A DNA stretch of 64,000 bases, from assembly GCF_900096765.1 (NCBI RefSeq), contig NZ_LT615228.1, positions 750,669-814,668 of the forward strand, in the 5' to 3' direction. A model generated the notes under the pieces. It was not told the DNA's origin, did not search any database, and worked only from the letters and a program-made list of their open reading frames with translations. Every line of letters starts with the position of its first letter. Position 1 is the stretch's first letter. The stretch comes from Polynucleobacter necessarius (GTDB taxonomy: Bacteria > Pseudomonadota > Gammaproteobacteria > Burkholderiales > Burkholderiaceae). Position numbers and translations under genes: made by a program. Of the stretch, positions 48,805 to 59,491 are shown piece after piece.

Positions 48805-48842
48805 TGCCGCCACCCTCAATAATTGCCGCCACCCTCAATAAT
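48805..48842. repeat. 19-bp perfect tandem duplication in the molybdo-hydroxylase gene
   Basis: tgccgccaccctcaataat occurs twice (48805-48823, 48824-48842). Collapsing it restores [16 protein letters not shown]. Confidence 0.97.
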
Positions 48843-50685
48843 GATGGTCTCGACCTTTGGCATTTGTGACAGACGAATCGAATTGAAGGTATCAAAGTTC
48901 TTCTGCACTACTGCACCGTTTTCAATAGTAATTTCTTCTTCAAACAATGCAGACAAACCGTACACAAATGAACCAGATACTTGACGATTGATCTGTGCAG
49001 GATTGACTGCATAGCCAGGGTCAGTAGCAGCAACAATACGATGAATCTTCACCTCGTTACCATTTTTAACGGACACTTCACAGGCAGCAGCAACGTAACT
49101 GCCAAAAGAGCGCATTTGAGCAATACCACGATAAACGCCTGGTGCAGCCGGCTTAGTCCAGCCAATCCCATCAGCGACTGCATTTAAGACAGCCACTGCG
49201 CGGGGATACTCTTGCATATGCTTGCGACGGAATTCGACGGCATCCATACCAGTTGCTTCTGCCAGTTCATCCATAAACGTCTCGATGAAAATCGCATTTT
49301 GATTGACGTTCACACCCCGCCAAAATCCTGGGGGCACATGGGTGTTTCGCATCGCATGATCGATGGTCAAATTTGGGAAGCTGTAGGTGATGCCATGCTC
49401 ACCACTAGGCTCAAGACCTTGGAATGCTAAAGGATCCTTTCCTTTATTGGCTGCAACCACAGCTGGGCGCACTGCAGCCAAAATAGATTGGCCCGATAAG
49501 CGCATATTCAAGCCGGTGACATTTTTCTTGTCATCAATTGCCGCAGTCATCTTACACATCATGACTGGGTGGTAACGACCTTGCGTCATATCCTCTTCGC
49601 GAGTCCAGATCAATTTGATTGGAGTGCCTGGCATCTGCTTTGCAATATTGACAGCTTGGGTTGTGTAATCTTGAAAAGCACCTCGACGACCAAAGCCCCC
49701 ACCCAAGTTGACCTTGTACACATTGCACTTTTCAGCAGGCAAGCCAGAAGCAGCAATCACGGCAGCCAAAGAAGCTTCACCGTCTTGCGTAGGAACCCAC
49801 GCTTCGCAAGCATCAGGAGTCCACTTAGCAGTAGCTGTTTGAGGCTCGAGCGTAGCGTGATTTAAAAATGGATAGAAGTAGGTTGCTTCAACCTTCTTGG
49901 AGACGCTAGATAAGGCTACCTTGACATCGCCATTCGTGTTGTGAACAAACGCATCATCTGCAGTCAGACCCTCTTCCAACATCTTCTTAATCGAAGCGCT
50001 AGTGACATTGCCATTAGCGCCGTTATCCCAAACGATGTTAACTTGATCTAGTGCAGTCTTCGCTTGCCAGAAAGTTTCTGCAACTACAGCAACTGCGGAG
50101 TCGCCTACTTGAACCACTTTCTTCACGCCTTTCATGCTTTGCGCTTTAGCAGCGTCGTAGCTCTTCACTTTGCCACCAAATACTGGAGACTCTTTAATGT
50201 TGGCTACCAACATACCTGGCATCTTCAGATCGATTGCATACACTTGGCGACCGGTCACTTTTTCAGCAACACCATCAATACGATCAACTGACTTACCAAT
50301 TAATTTCCAAGTCTTGGGGTCCTTCAATGGCACTTCGGTTGGTACTGGCAGCTGAGAAGCAGCAACAGAGACCTTACCAAAAGTAGTCTTGCGACCTGAT
50401 GGAGTATGGGTAATAACGCTGTTAGCGGCAACACACTCAGAAACTGGCACATTCCATTGGTTGGCAGCAGCTTGGATCAACATCATGCGTGCAGCAGCAC
50501 CGCCTTTACGTACATATTGCTCAGAAGTACGAATACCACGGCTACCACCAGTAGAGTAACTCCCCCATGCTTGTTTGCGTTTTAAGCTCTCAGCTGGAGA
50601 GGGATACTCATAAGACACCTTCTTCCAGTCGCACTCAAGCTCTTCAGCAACCATTTGTGCCAAACCAGTAATCGTGCCTTGGCCC

Positions 50686-50695
50686 ATTTCATTTC
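50686..50695. repeat. 5-bp tandem duplication in the molybdo-hydroxylase gene
   Basis: atttc occurs twice (50686-50690, 50691-50695). Collapsing it joins RIVRSEM to GQGTITGLAQM. Confidence 0.9.
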
Positions 50696-50910
50696 AGAAC
50701 GCACAATTCTGACAACAACATCATCGTTCGGCTTGACAACTACCCACACACCAATCTCGGGAGTAGCCAATGGCGCCATAGAGGTGGTGCCTGTACCCAT
50801 GGCCGCATTGGCTTCTGAGATAAACGAAAAATCAAAACCAATTGCTAGACCAGTAGCAATCGCACTTGAACCAACAACAAAATGACGACGGGAGGTATTA
50901 ATGGTATTAG

Positions 50911-51264
50911 TCATGATTCCTCCTTATGCCTTGGCAGCAGCATGAATGGCTGCGCGCACTTGAATTGTTCTACGCTCATCCTAAGCTGCGCTGTAGTAAT
51001 TTGATCAAGATTGAATTCTTGAAATTGTTCTATCAGCTCTTTGTTCAATCTTCTTTGAAGTCTACGACCTAATTGCCTAGATATGAAGACGGTATGCGAA
51101 ACTGATGTCGAAATGATGTTTGCAATGAAATTACTAGACTCAACCAACCCCTGCAAAATAAACAAGGAGCCCTGATTAAGGCGATGATCAAGATCATGCG
51201 CAGCAGCACAAACCAGGTTGGCTGCCTTATCAGTGCTGAGAGATATGATCGACTTTTTTAACAT
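50911..51264 (-). CDS. Small helical protein of unknown function
   Basis: 117 residues from ATG 51264, 3 bases after the ClpP-fold gene. The sequence looks all-helical: NLVCAAAHDLDHRLNQGSLF, NFIANIISTSVSHTVFISRQ, LGRRLQRRLNKELIEQFQEF. There is no signal peptide or recognised family. The last 20 or so codons probably derive from another gene: they overlap, in a different frame, the remnant of the 2Fe-2S subunit at 50924-50976. The original C-terminus may therefore be replaced. As the last gene of the secretion operon it could be an accessory protein. Confidence 0.5.
   Translation of the reverse strand: MLKKSIISLSTDKAANLVCAAAHDLDHRLNQGSLFILQGLVESSNFIANIISTSVSHTVFISRQLGRRLQRRLNKELIEQFQEFNLDQITTAQLRMSVEQFKCAQPFMLLPRHKEES
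50924..50976 (-). pseudogene. Relic of the 2Fe-2S subunit partner of the molybdo-hydroxylase
   Basis: In the frame ending at TAA 50924 the last residues read RRTIQVRAAIHAAAKA, the C-terminal helix of IorA-type 2Fe-2S subunits (usually ...CGTYxRIRAAIHxAA). The stop is followed by GGAGG and the ATG of the large subunit at 50914, the normal spacing. The remaining about 130 codons, including all cluster Cys, are absent, replaced by the end of the 50911-51264 gene. A deletion of several hundred bases joined the two. Only about 17 codons support this call. Confidence 0.55.
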
Positions 51265-51267
51265 GGC

Positions 51268-52176
51268 TCAATTCAAAAAAGGGTCTCTAAGCACTTGTTT
51301 ATAGCAATTGATAAAAGCTGTATGCTTTTGATCAAATTCTGCGCAGCGTGATGCTACCCTCAAGGTACGACGATGCAACTCATCCCTATCCATGTGATAA
51401 GGTCCCTGCATTTTTTCATAGAGAGTGGCTCTATCGTCTAAATATTTTGACTCAAAGCCTGTCAAGCCGTAAAAAGTAATTTCCTCATTACTCAGACGAT
51501 AAACACCCTTGAATTGATGGGACTGCATCGCCTGAAATAGATCAGGGGGCATCCCCATTTGCGCAAAGTAAACAGGCACTGCTTTTTCAAAGCGCTCGAG
51601 CAATTCCCTAGCTTGAGGATTGGTTTTAACGTCTATCTCTTCCAATATTTTTGCGTTCTCATCAAACTTAGTAATTCTTCCGCGGTGAATTCCGACAGTA
51701 TAAGCAGGGGCACCCCTTACTACACCACTGGCCAATACAAAAATACAAGCACTTGCGCACTGCCCCGTTACAAAAACATGGGCTTTATTTGCGCGCAAGA
51801 TTTCACCAATCTTCATTGCGGCAATACCGTCACCACCCGGCGAATCTAACAAAACAATCAAACCCGCAGGTACCGGGTCACCTTGCACATTCCCAATCGA
51901 ACCGCGGATAGAAGCTAGTACTTTTTTAGAAATTTGACCTTTAATCGCCATTACTACCACGCGCCCCTCTTGAGAGGCAGCGGGCTCATTGACGACAAGC
52001 GGCTTTTGAATATTTTGCGAGTTTGTTATGCCGGTTGCGGGATTTGGTGCTTGCGCAGAAATCCCAAGTTGAGTATTGATAGATACAGCCTGCGCAACAC
52101 TTGGTACCGAAGCCTGCACCATAATGGCATTGAGAAGAAGAGCTAGCAAACTAGTTATCGCGATGATGAGTTTCAT
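51268..52176 (-). CDS. Secreted ClpP-fold (SDH/COG3904-like) protein
   Basis: 302 residues with a signal peptide (IAITSLLALLLNAIMVQASV). The core has VVVMAIKGQISKKVLASI, LIVLLDSPGGDGIAAMKIGE, the region HVFVTGQCASACIFVLASGV and YTVGIHRGRITKFDENAK. The Gly-rich loop and the Ser in ASACIF match the ClpP/crotonase superfamily of periplasmic serine peptidase-like proteins. His is in GIHRGR. The C-terminal 100 residues are helical with Cys in RVASRCAEFDQK and AFINCYKQ. The gene overlaps the upstream LuxR/cyclase-like gene by one base and is intact. Proteolytic activity and any target are inferred from fold only. A role in processing or quality control of the type I substrate is speculation. Confidence 0.75.
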   Translation of the reverse strand: MKLIIAITSLLALLLNAIMVQASVPSVAQAVSINTQLGISAQAPNPATGITNSQNIQKPLVVNEPAASQEGRVVVMAIKGQISKKVLASIRGSIGNVQGDPVPAGLIVLLDSPGGDGIAAMKIGEILRANKAHVFVTGQCASACIFVLASGVVRGAPAYTVGIHRGRITKFDENAKILEEIDVKTNPQARELLERFEKAVPVYFAQMGMPPDLFQAMQSHQFKGVYRLSNEEITFYGLTGFESKYLDDRATLYEKMQGPYHMDRDELHRRTLRVASRCAEFDQKHTAFINCYKQVLRDPFLN

Positions 52177-53918
52177 TATGCGGCCTTGCTGCTATCAATC
52201 TGAATACTTAAATGCTGGATCGCTTGTGCCGTACCTATGTCCCTAAACTCAAAACCTCCGCCCTGACTAGCAGCAATCAGTCCCGAGCTAGTCAGCTCCT
52301 GAATGCAGGCTTGTGACTTATGGTGCGACTCATTCATTTGTGCAAGTACAGTTAGAAGCGGTGTTTCAGGCTCATGTGCAGCACGCAACACTACTTCTTT
52401 AGATATCGGACTAAGACTGTCAAGCATTACCCTAAAATCAACCCGAATACCCTCGGGAAGAGCATCAATTTTGGGCATTTGTAGATTAAATACCCGAGAG
52501 AATGGTGCGGCATTGGGCTTTGGCCCCAAGAGTCTTACAGTGATTTGAGAGGACCCATGATCCTGCAGATTAGCGGCCACAATTAATATTTGGCGTGATG
52601 CCAGTCGATCAATACCAGCTTCGCCGATTACAGATTTAAAAGTGTCCAATGCTTTCAAGCCATAAACCAAGACAGCTAATGGGCCTGCTTTTGCAATCTC
52701 AGACACCAACCCTGCGATGCGCTCACCTTGCGTTGGGTATATCTTCTCGGAACGAGAAATAAATTCACCAAACTGCATTTCAATCTGCGTCGCAAAGCTT
52801 ACTAAGGCTCTATCTCTTCGATAGGAGCCTGGATTTCTTAACCTCAAAATCTGAAATTTCTTACCAGCGACATAGTTTCCGATAGCGTCTGTTAATTGTG
52901 TTGCTGCAGCAGGCGGCCATGACTCAACAGCCAACCATTGCGCAAGCCCACTCTCAATCCCCTCGAAGACATTATCTAAAAATGGAAATCCTCCCCAGCG
53001 CTTGCTGTTATCCGGTAAAGATGAGTTGGCTGGACCAATAATAACAACAGGACCAACATCTTTAATTACCACCTTTTTGTTGGTGTCTTTTGCCTTAATT
53101 TCCATCCATGCACTACTCAGCGGTGCAATTTGTTTTGTTAAAACATCAGACAGAGGTACATTCAGAGTCTTGGCATGACTAGCCAAAATAGAGGCTTTAC
53201 GGAATGACTCTGCGCCAAAAAGTTCTGCGGCTTTTTCAGAAACGATTTCAGTGTTGGAGGAAACTCCGATACCCATCATCGAAGTAACAGGATTACCCTG
53301 AACGCCCTCCTGATGTTGTTAATAGCGGATTCCCCATCCCTGTAAATATTGAGCGAGAAATACCGCACGATCAGCATCATCTAAATGGGCTCGAGGATGT
53401 CCAAACCAAATCACCGAACTACCATCTGGTAAATAAGTCACTTGGCCATCTAAAGCATCTACTAGGCGTTCAATAATGCTCCGTAAAGCCCTCAAAAATT
53501 GATCTCGCACTGAAATTTCATTTGGATTGAGCACATTCAAATCTACTACAGATACGGCAACTGTAGAGACTAAGCGCCATGAGTAGGCATCTTCAGACTT
53601 AGCATTTGCCTTTAGTTGATGCTTAGAGGATTTAGGCTTTTGAACTGGTTTATCTTTCTCCTGCTCTGCAATCGAAGATTTCATCAACTGAGAGGCTGCA
53701 ATAGCCGCCTTAGCTCGGCTATTAACACCCAGCTTTCGAAACAAAACAAATAGGTGCTGCTTCACAGTACCCGCTTCGATTTTTAAGTCATCAGCAATTT
53801 CTTTATTGCTCTTACCCTCAATCAATAGATCAAGTAACTGTCTTTGTCGGGTAGACAAAGACAATCCTTGAGATGATTCACTCTTGATTAAGTTCATGGG
53901 TAAATACGATACTTGCAA
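52176..53918 (-). pseudogene. LuxR-type HTH plus nucleotide-cyclase-like regulator, internal stop
   Basis: Start is near ATG 53918 or a later ATG. Residues about 19-75 are a LuxR HTH (LSTRQRQLLDLLIEGKSNKE, IADDLKIEAGTVKQHLFVLF). After a Lys-rich linker a cyclase-homology section begins: VSTVAVSVVDLNVLNPNEIS, GQVTYLPDGSSVIWFGHPRA, HLDDADRAVFLAQYLQ. TAA at 53319-53321 interrupts. The same frame continues for 380 codons, QHQEGVQGNPVTSMMGIGVS, then FGAESFRKASILASHAKTLN, which matches the second half of the cyclase fold. Metal Asp positions remain but the catalytic Asn/Arg region is changed. The last 250 residues are unrecognised. It follows hlyD by 12 bases. A separate product from GTG or ATG near 53279 is possible. 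An AGGAGGG at 53297 lacks a properly spaced start. Confidence 0.75.
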
Positions 53919-53930
53919 TCAATCTTGCGC

Positions 53931-55148
53931 CTAGCGCTCGCGCATGCCCTGTTTAAATGCTACATAAATTGGGCGCAACAAGTAACGCAATACAGATTGA
54001 CGATCTGTCATGATGTCTGCCTGCACTGTCATTCCAGGATCAATACGCTTGTCTTGATCATTGCTGACATAACTTTGCAGCAAACTCACAATCACTTTGA
54101 AATAAGGTTGTTGCTTTTCATCCAACGTGCTAAAGGAAGAAACCATAGATACCTTGCCTTCAATCGTGCCATAACGCATGAAATCAAACGTACCAATTTT
54201 AAGGCGCGCTGGTTGCCCTACTTTCACAAAGCCGATATCAGTTGGCGAAACGCGTACTTCAGCATGCATCTTGCCATCAAGAGGAATCACATTCATCAAC
54301 GTAGCGCCGGGTGGAATCACACCGCCAACGGTACGGAACTTCAAATCTTGCACTACACCATCAACAGGCGACAGAATATCGACGCGAGTTAAACGATCTT
54401 GTAGTTTGGTTAATTGCTCTTCGGTTTGCGCTAATTCATTGGCGGCAGTATTGAGCTCATCCATATTGGTTCGACGGTAACGCAATAGCTCAGCTTGCGC
54501 TCCACTCAAATTGCGTTGGGCATCTAATGCCTGCACCCTTGTATTGAGTTTTTCCTTAGCAAGATCGCCACGAATTGCACTGACTTCTGAAAAGATTTTG
54601 ATCTCATTTTGTAATTGAGTTAACTGATCTTTTTGGGTCTTCAATGTGAACTCTTGCTCTGCTACTAATTGCTTGAATTCTTCTGGCACCTTAGAGAAAT
54701 CAGCCGGTCTATCACCCAATAAGGCACGTAAACGCTCTACCCGAGTGTACAGACCCCAGTATTTAGCGGCCAGAGTCTGATATTCAGCACCAGCTTCGGT
54801 GGAATTTAAGCGCATGAGTACCTGACCCTCATGAACTGATTGGCCATCCACCACATCAATCGAAGCAATCCGTCCGCCATCAACGTGTTGAATCACTTTG
54901 ACCGCCTGAATTGGCATGATTTGATCAGGAGCAAGCGCGACAACATCTAAGGTCGCAAATAATGCCCATAAGAAGAAGATACCTAAAGCGTAGCAAACCA
55001 GTTTTACCGTGGTTTTCATGTACGCAGGGGGTGCAGCCTCTTCAAGCAATATTGCCTTAGCAACGTAATTGTCCGTGCGATCACCCAGAGTCAGTCGAGG
55101 CTGACCCTTAGATTGATCATCAGATGGCAAGTTAGAAAGTGTGCTCAT
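53931..55148 (-). CDS. Type I secretion membrane fusion protein (HlyD family)
   Basis: 405 residues. One N-terminal helix (MKTTVKLVCYALGIFFLWAL) follows a 40-residue cytoplasmic part. The periplasmic portion starts with the lipoyl half QAVKVIQHVDGGRIASIDVV, DGQSVHEGQVLMRLNSTEAG, a long coiled coil (about 115-260, LRALLGDRPAD... ELAQTEEQLTKLQDRL), the second lipoyl half RVDILSPVDGVVQDLKFRTV, and ends with beta-barrel VRVSPTDIGFVKVGQPARLK and IDPGMTVQADIMTDRQSVLR. It links the ABC transporter to the outer membrane channel. Intact, and 33 bases after the ABC gene. Confidence 0.92.
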   Translation of the reverse strand: MSTLSNLPSDDQSKGQPRLTLGDRTDNYVAKAILLEEAAPPAYMKTTVKLVCYALGIFFLWALFATLDVVALAPDQIMPIQAVKVIQHVDGGRIASIDVVDGQSVHEGQVLMRLNSTEAGAEYQTLAAKYWGLYTRVERLRALLGDRPADFSKVPEEFKQLVAEQEFTLKTQKDQLTQLQNEIKIFSEVSAIRGDLAKEKLNTRVQALDAQRNLSGAQAELLRYRRTNMDELNTAANELAQTEEQLTKLQDRLTRVDILSPVDGVVQDLKFRTVGGVIPPGATLMNVIPLDGKMHAEVRVSPTDIGFVKVGQPARLKIGTFDFMRYGTIEGKVSMVSSFSTLDEKQQPYFKVIVSLLQSYVSNDQDKRIDPGMTVQADIMTDRQSVLRYLLRPIYVAFKQGMRER

Positions 55149-55181
55149 GAGTAGTACTCTTATTCAAAAAGTGAAATGTGA

Positions 55182-58100
55182 TTACGCTGCTGTAGGTTGC
55201 TTTAACAACACTTCGGGTGGTCCTGCTGCACGGAGATAACCTTTATCCAACACCAGCAAGGTATCCGCTAAACGAATATGACTTGGGCGATGACTGATAA
55301 ACAGAACGGTAGCCTTGCCTTTGAGGGCTTCCATAAACTTCTGATCGCCGTAGTCATCTAATCCAGCGCCAGGCTCATCAAATAACATGATAGGTGCGCG
55401 CGTGAGGTAGGCTCGAGCCAAGGATAGCTTTTGCTTCAAGCTCGATGGCAATTCATTAGTGTTGTCGCCCACTCGGTACTCAATTCCTTTTGGTAGAGCC
55501 ATAATCTGTTCTAGAGCGCCAGCCATATCGAGAGCTTGATAGACCTCATCATCACTTGCGTCTGGTCTAGCAAGACGTAAGTTCTGCGCAATCGTCGCAC
55601 GGAATAATTGGGTGTCTTGCGGCGCATAACCAATTGAGCGACGCAACTCCATTGGGTCTAATTGGCGTAAATCCACGTTATCCATCAAGATTGAGCCAGC
55701 TTGAGGCTGATACATTCCCAAAACTAATTTCAGTAAAGTCGATTTACCGCCGCCGTTAGGGCCGCTGATCGCAATTAAGTCACCAGGATTCACCCTGAAT
55801 TCAACACCAATTAAGGCGGGATCAACATTCATGGAGTAGCGGAAAGAAACACGGGCAAACTCAATCGAGCCCTCTAAGCCACGCGATACAAGTGAAGTAG
55901 CAGTCTCTTGACGCTCACCTTGAATCTTCATCAAACTATCGATCTGACGGGTAGCGCTTCTTACACGCTCAATTCGAGTCATGTTGGTAAAGATGGTCTG
56001 AATAGGGCTTAGAACACGCCACATCAACAACATGGAGGCAATCAAGCCGCCCGCAGAGACTGTTTGCATAATTACTGCTGGAACAGTTGCCGAGACGATC
56101 ATCAACGCAGATAGCATCATCACAAAATAAGAGATCGCCACTAATAGCGATGAAACTTGCTCCGCTTTGTAGGAGGCCATCGTAGCATTGGCAGAAATTT
56201 CTCTGAAACGCTCTAACCATAGTTGCTGCGCGCCACATTCACGAATAATGCACATCTTGCCAACCATTTCTACAATGAATTCATTGCGCTTAGTTACCGC
56301 CCTGCTAACAGCTGCAACGCGATCATGAGTCAAGCCTGAAAAAATCCAATATAGCAAGGCGTATACAACTACCATGATCGCAAAAATGATCAAAGAAATC
56401 GGATTCATGATAGAAAGCGCTACTAGAAAAACCAAGGTAGCCGGTGATTCCAAGATGGTCGAAGCAAGCGGGCCAGTAAATAAATCCCGAATAGCCTCGA
56501 AACTTTGTAAACGGGATGTTTGTGAACCAACCGAAGCTCTCTCGGTGTAAACAGGTGACATTTTGAGCACCTGCTGCAATATGGTTGCGCCGAAAAGATA
56601 TTCAATGCGTCCAGAGATATAGGCCAGAATTCTAGCGCGATGACGCATAAAGAAGTATCCAGCACCCAAGCCAATTGCAGCGCCAATAGTTAGATAGATC
56701 AAAGTATCTTTGGCGCCTGATGGAATAACCGTACTGTAAACAATCGACAAGAACAATGGGCCGGACATCATAACTAGACCTGACACCAATGCAGATAAGG
56801 TTGCTTGACCAATCAGGGGACTAAAGCGTAATAGGACCCGACCTACCCATGAACGGGTATCGTTCACATTAGTTTCAGCAACTTCATAGAAGTAAGCTCG
56901 CCCAGCAATATTCAAATTGGCTTCCATACGGACTTCGCCTGTTGCCGAATCACCAATCCGCATTTGATGACCCAAACGACCCATTGCAATAAAGGCAGGT
57001 CCGTTATCGGGTACAAAAAGACAAGGAAGTGAGCGTGGCTCCAAAATACCTAGAGTGCACTTCACTTCATTGGTCTTGTATCCCATTTGTGACATAGCAT
57101 TATGAAAGCTCGTCAAATCTAAGCTATCAGTGTAATAAGGCAGAGATTCAGCGACTTCACGCGCAGTTCCGCGTGCATTCATAAGCTTTAAAAGCAGCGC
57201 CAAGCATCCAGATAAGTCTGTTTGCACCTTGAAATTATTTGCTACGGTTTGATGAGTGTGCTGCCAACGATTGTCATCAACTACCCCACCTTTAAATGGA
57301 GAATTAAAGTACTCTTCACTCGAAATGGCGCGATAGTTTGCTCCCACCAAGCCCTGGGATCCAGAAGGTATTCCTTGGGCGGCACTGGCCTCACGAATTG
57401 AGCTCACTTTATTCGGCTCTACTTCGTGCAAATGACCATCTTGCAAGAAGAGAGTGCGATCTGCCAACCTCAAGAATGAAGGACGCTGAGACACTAACAC
57501 TACAGTGACTTTGCCGCGAACAGCTTCCATAAACTTGAGGAAGGTCGCGTCGCCATCAGAGTCCATGACTGAAGTTGCATCGTCAAACAAGATGATATTA
57601 GGCTGATTCGATAGCGCACGCACGATCGCGATTCGTTGGCGGTAACCAGGCGGCATTGCATCAGCAGCCGTATCACCTACAGGGGAATCCCAACCACGCG
57701 GCATTTTTGCCACAAAGTCACCCAAGCCCAGCATTTTGGCAGTCTGCAAAGCACGGTTAACGCGAGTTGGCTCAAAAACACTGACGTTATCAAGGAGTGA
57801 GCCCTCAAACATCATTGCCTTTTGCGGCAAGTAGGCAACGTGTTCGCTTAGCTTTTCCAGGGGAATAGACTTAAGATCTTCGCCATTAATAAGAACATGA
57901 CCTTCATTAGGATTTAAAACGCCCGCCATCAATTGCAATAAGGTGCTACGTCCTGATCCCGACTCGCCCTTGATTGCCAGAAATTCACCTGGCTCTACAG
58001 TGAGAGATAGGCCATTAAACAACTCCGTTTTACCACCCGAAAAGCGATAATGAACATTTTCTAATTGCAATTTGGCAGACTGCAACAGTCTTTCAGTCAA

Positions 58101-59469
58101 AGCAAGCGCGCCATCCTCTTCCTCAGATTTCTGGGGAAGACCATTTTGCAACAAGGTCACCGCCAGATTGTCTCGCAGGATCTCATCTTGTTGATATTTA
58201 GCCCACATGCCGCCAAGACGCTGCAATGGTGCCAAAGCTCGCATACCTAACAAAATGCAGGCAGCCAATTCACCGTTGGTGAGTTGATGCCCAATAACTA
58301 ACCATGCACCCAATGCAACGATCAACATATTCATCATCGGCGAGAAAATATTGCCAACACCTGCGGACATATCCAAGGCATAGGTCACGCGCGACATCAA
58401 GCGAGCACAACTCTCTTGTAAACGCTCATAACGACGCAACATTAATGACTCCATAGTCATGGATTTGAGCGTATGAACATTACTTAAGGTTTCATTCAAA
58501 AAGTTAGCGCGCCGCAAGTCGCCTTGCTTTTGATCTTTAATCAGAATGGGGTCATCGCGACCATTTTTCCAAGTAATAAAGATAAATACCGCATAGCCTG
58601 CAGTCAGCAGCAAGCCAACCCACGGACTCAAAATAAAGACTATCAATACATAGAGCAATGTAAATGGCAGATCCATTAACTGCTGAAAAGTTTGTCCTGA
58701 GTAGTGATACTTCAAAGAGGAGACGGATTTGTAATCATCCATCACCGTACCGGTACCCTTGCGCTCAAAATCATGCAATGGTTCAGCAAGAGCACGCTCA
58801 GTAACAGCCAGCATGGCTTTATGCTCAAAACGCGCTGAAATCCAAGCGGTTGCATGTGAGCGCACTGCACGCATGACAGATTCAATTGCTACTGCCAAAC
58901 CTACGGCAACGGCAATTAAACCTAGAGTATCTAAAGACTGATGCGGCAGGATGCGGTCATATAGCTGCAACATTAACAACGGGAATGCTAAGGCCAATAA
59001 GTTAATCACAATGCTCGAGGCAATGATCGTAGCTTTTTCGCTTGAAAATGGTGACAAATCACCTACTGCGCGCTGCTCATTCGATGGGTTACGAAACTGA
59101 TGGATGCGTTCACGCAATTTATTCAAATCAGCCAGAAAGGCATGCCATTGAACCGAAGCATTTTCCACCATCTGCTGTTGACGGGCTTTGAGTAAAGGGT
59201 ACCAGTAACTTGGCTTGGTTTTTTTGCAAAGATTGTGTTGCAACCTCCTTCACGTCAGCCGCAGAGCTAATTGGGCGGCCTTGTGAATTTTTGCTGGAGC
59301 CCCTAATGCGCATCCAGACAAGATCAAAGTCGTAGCGCAACTGCTTATAGAGCGCAAGAGCCAAACTTTGAAAAATAATAACCAACCAACCGAGTAAGGC
59401 CATCATTTTATTGAAAACCTGATTCAGGGATTTGATGACTCGCTCCATGATTTTGCTGATTTCGCTCAT
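55182..59469 (-). pseudogene. Double type I secretion ABC transporter, frameshift near its N-terminus
   Basis: The intended start is ATG 59469 (MSEISKIMERVIKSLNQVFN); after about 82 codons an A7 run (T7 at 59219-59225) shifts the frame, and the main frame goes on from KPSYWYPLLKARQQQMVENA for 1340 residues. It holds TMD1 (about 70-350), NBD1 (about 395-620), a C39-like domain lacking catalytic Cys/His (about 690-800), TMD2 and NBD2 (about 1115-1345). NBD1 has Walker A GESGSGRST (Lys to Arg), FDDATS and SQRPS; NBD2 has GPNGGGKST, FDEPG and SHRPS. Both signature motifs are altered (MPPGYRQ, LPSSLKQ). Typical transporters are homodimers of one such half. The main part starting near 59243 might still be made. 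Confidence 0.82.
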
Positions 59470-59491
59470 ACCTTAGTTCGCCTTGGAGGAA

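Larger units (their letters stand above)
48674..50914 (-). pseudogene. Molybdopterin aldehyde/isoquinoline oxidoreductase large subunit, two duplications
   Basis: ATG 50914 begins a Tat signal (TSRRHFVVGSSAIATGLAIG), then VWVVVKPNDDVVVRIVRSEM. A 5-bp duplication (50686-50695) breaks the frame; with one copy it reads SEMGQGTITGLAQMVAEELE. The long central frame has the xanthine-dehydrogenase-family Mo-binding features: TGRQVYAIDLKMPGMLVANI, HATLEPQTATA, NLGGGFGRRGAFQDYTTQAV, NTHVPPGFWRGVNVNQNAIF. A 19-bp duplication (48805-48842) breaks it again at [20 protein letters not shown], a conserved C-terminal loop. It belongs to the IorB-like, Tat-exported subgroup acting on N-heterocycles or aldehydes; the substrate is unknown. 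The 2Fe-2S partner gene is deleted just upstream. Confidence 0.88.
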
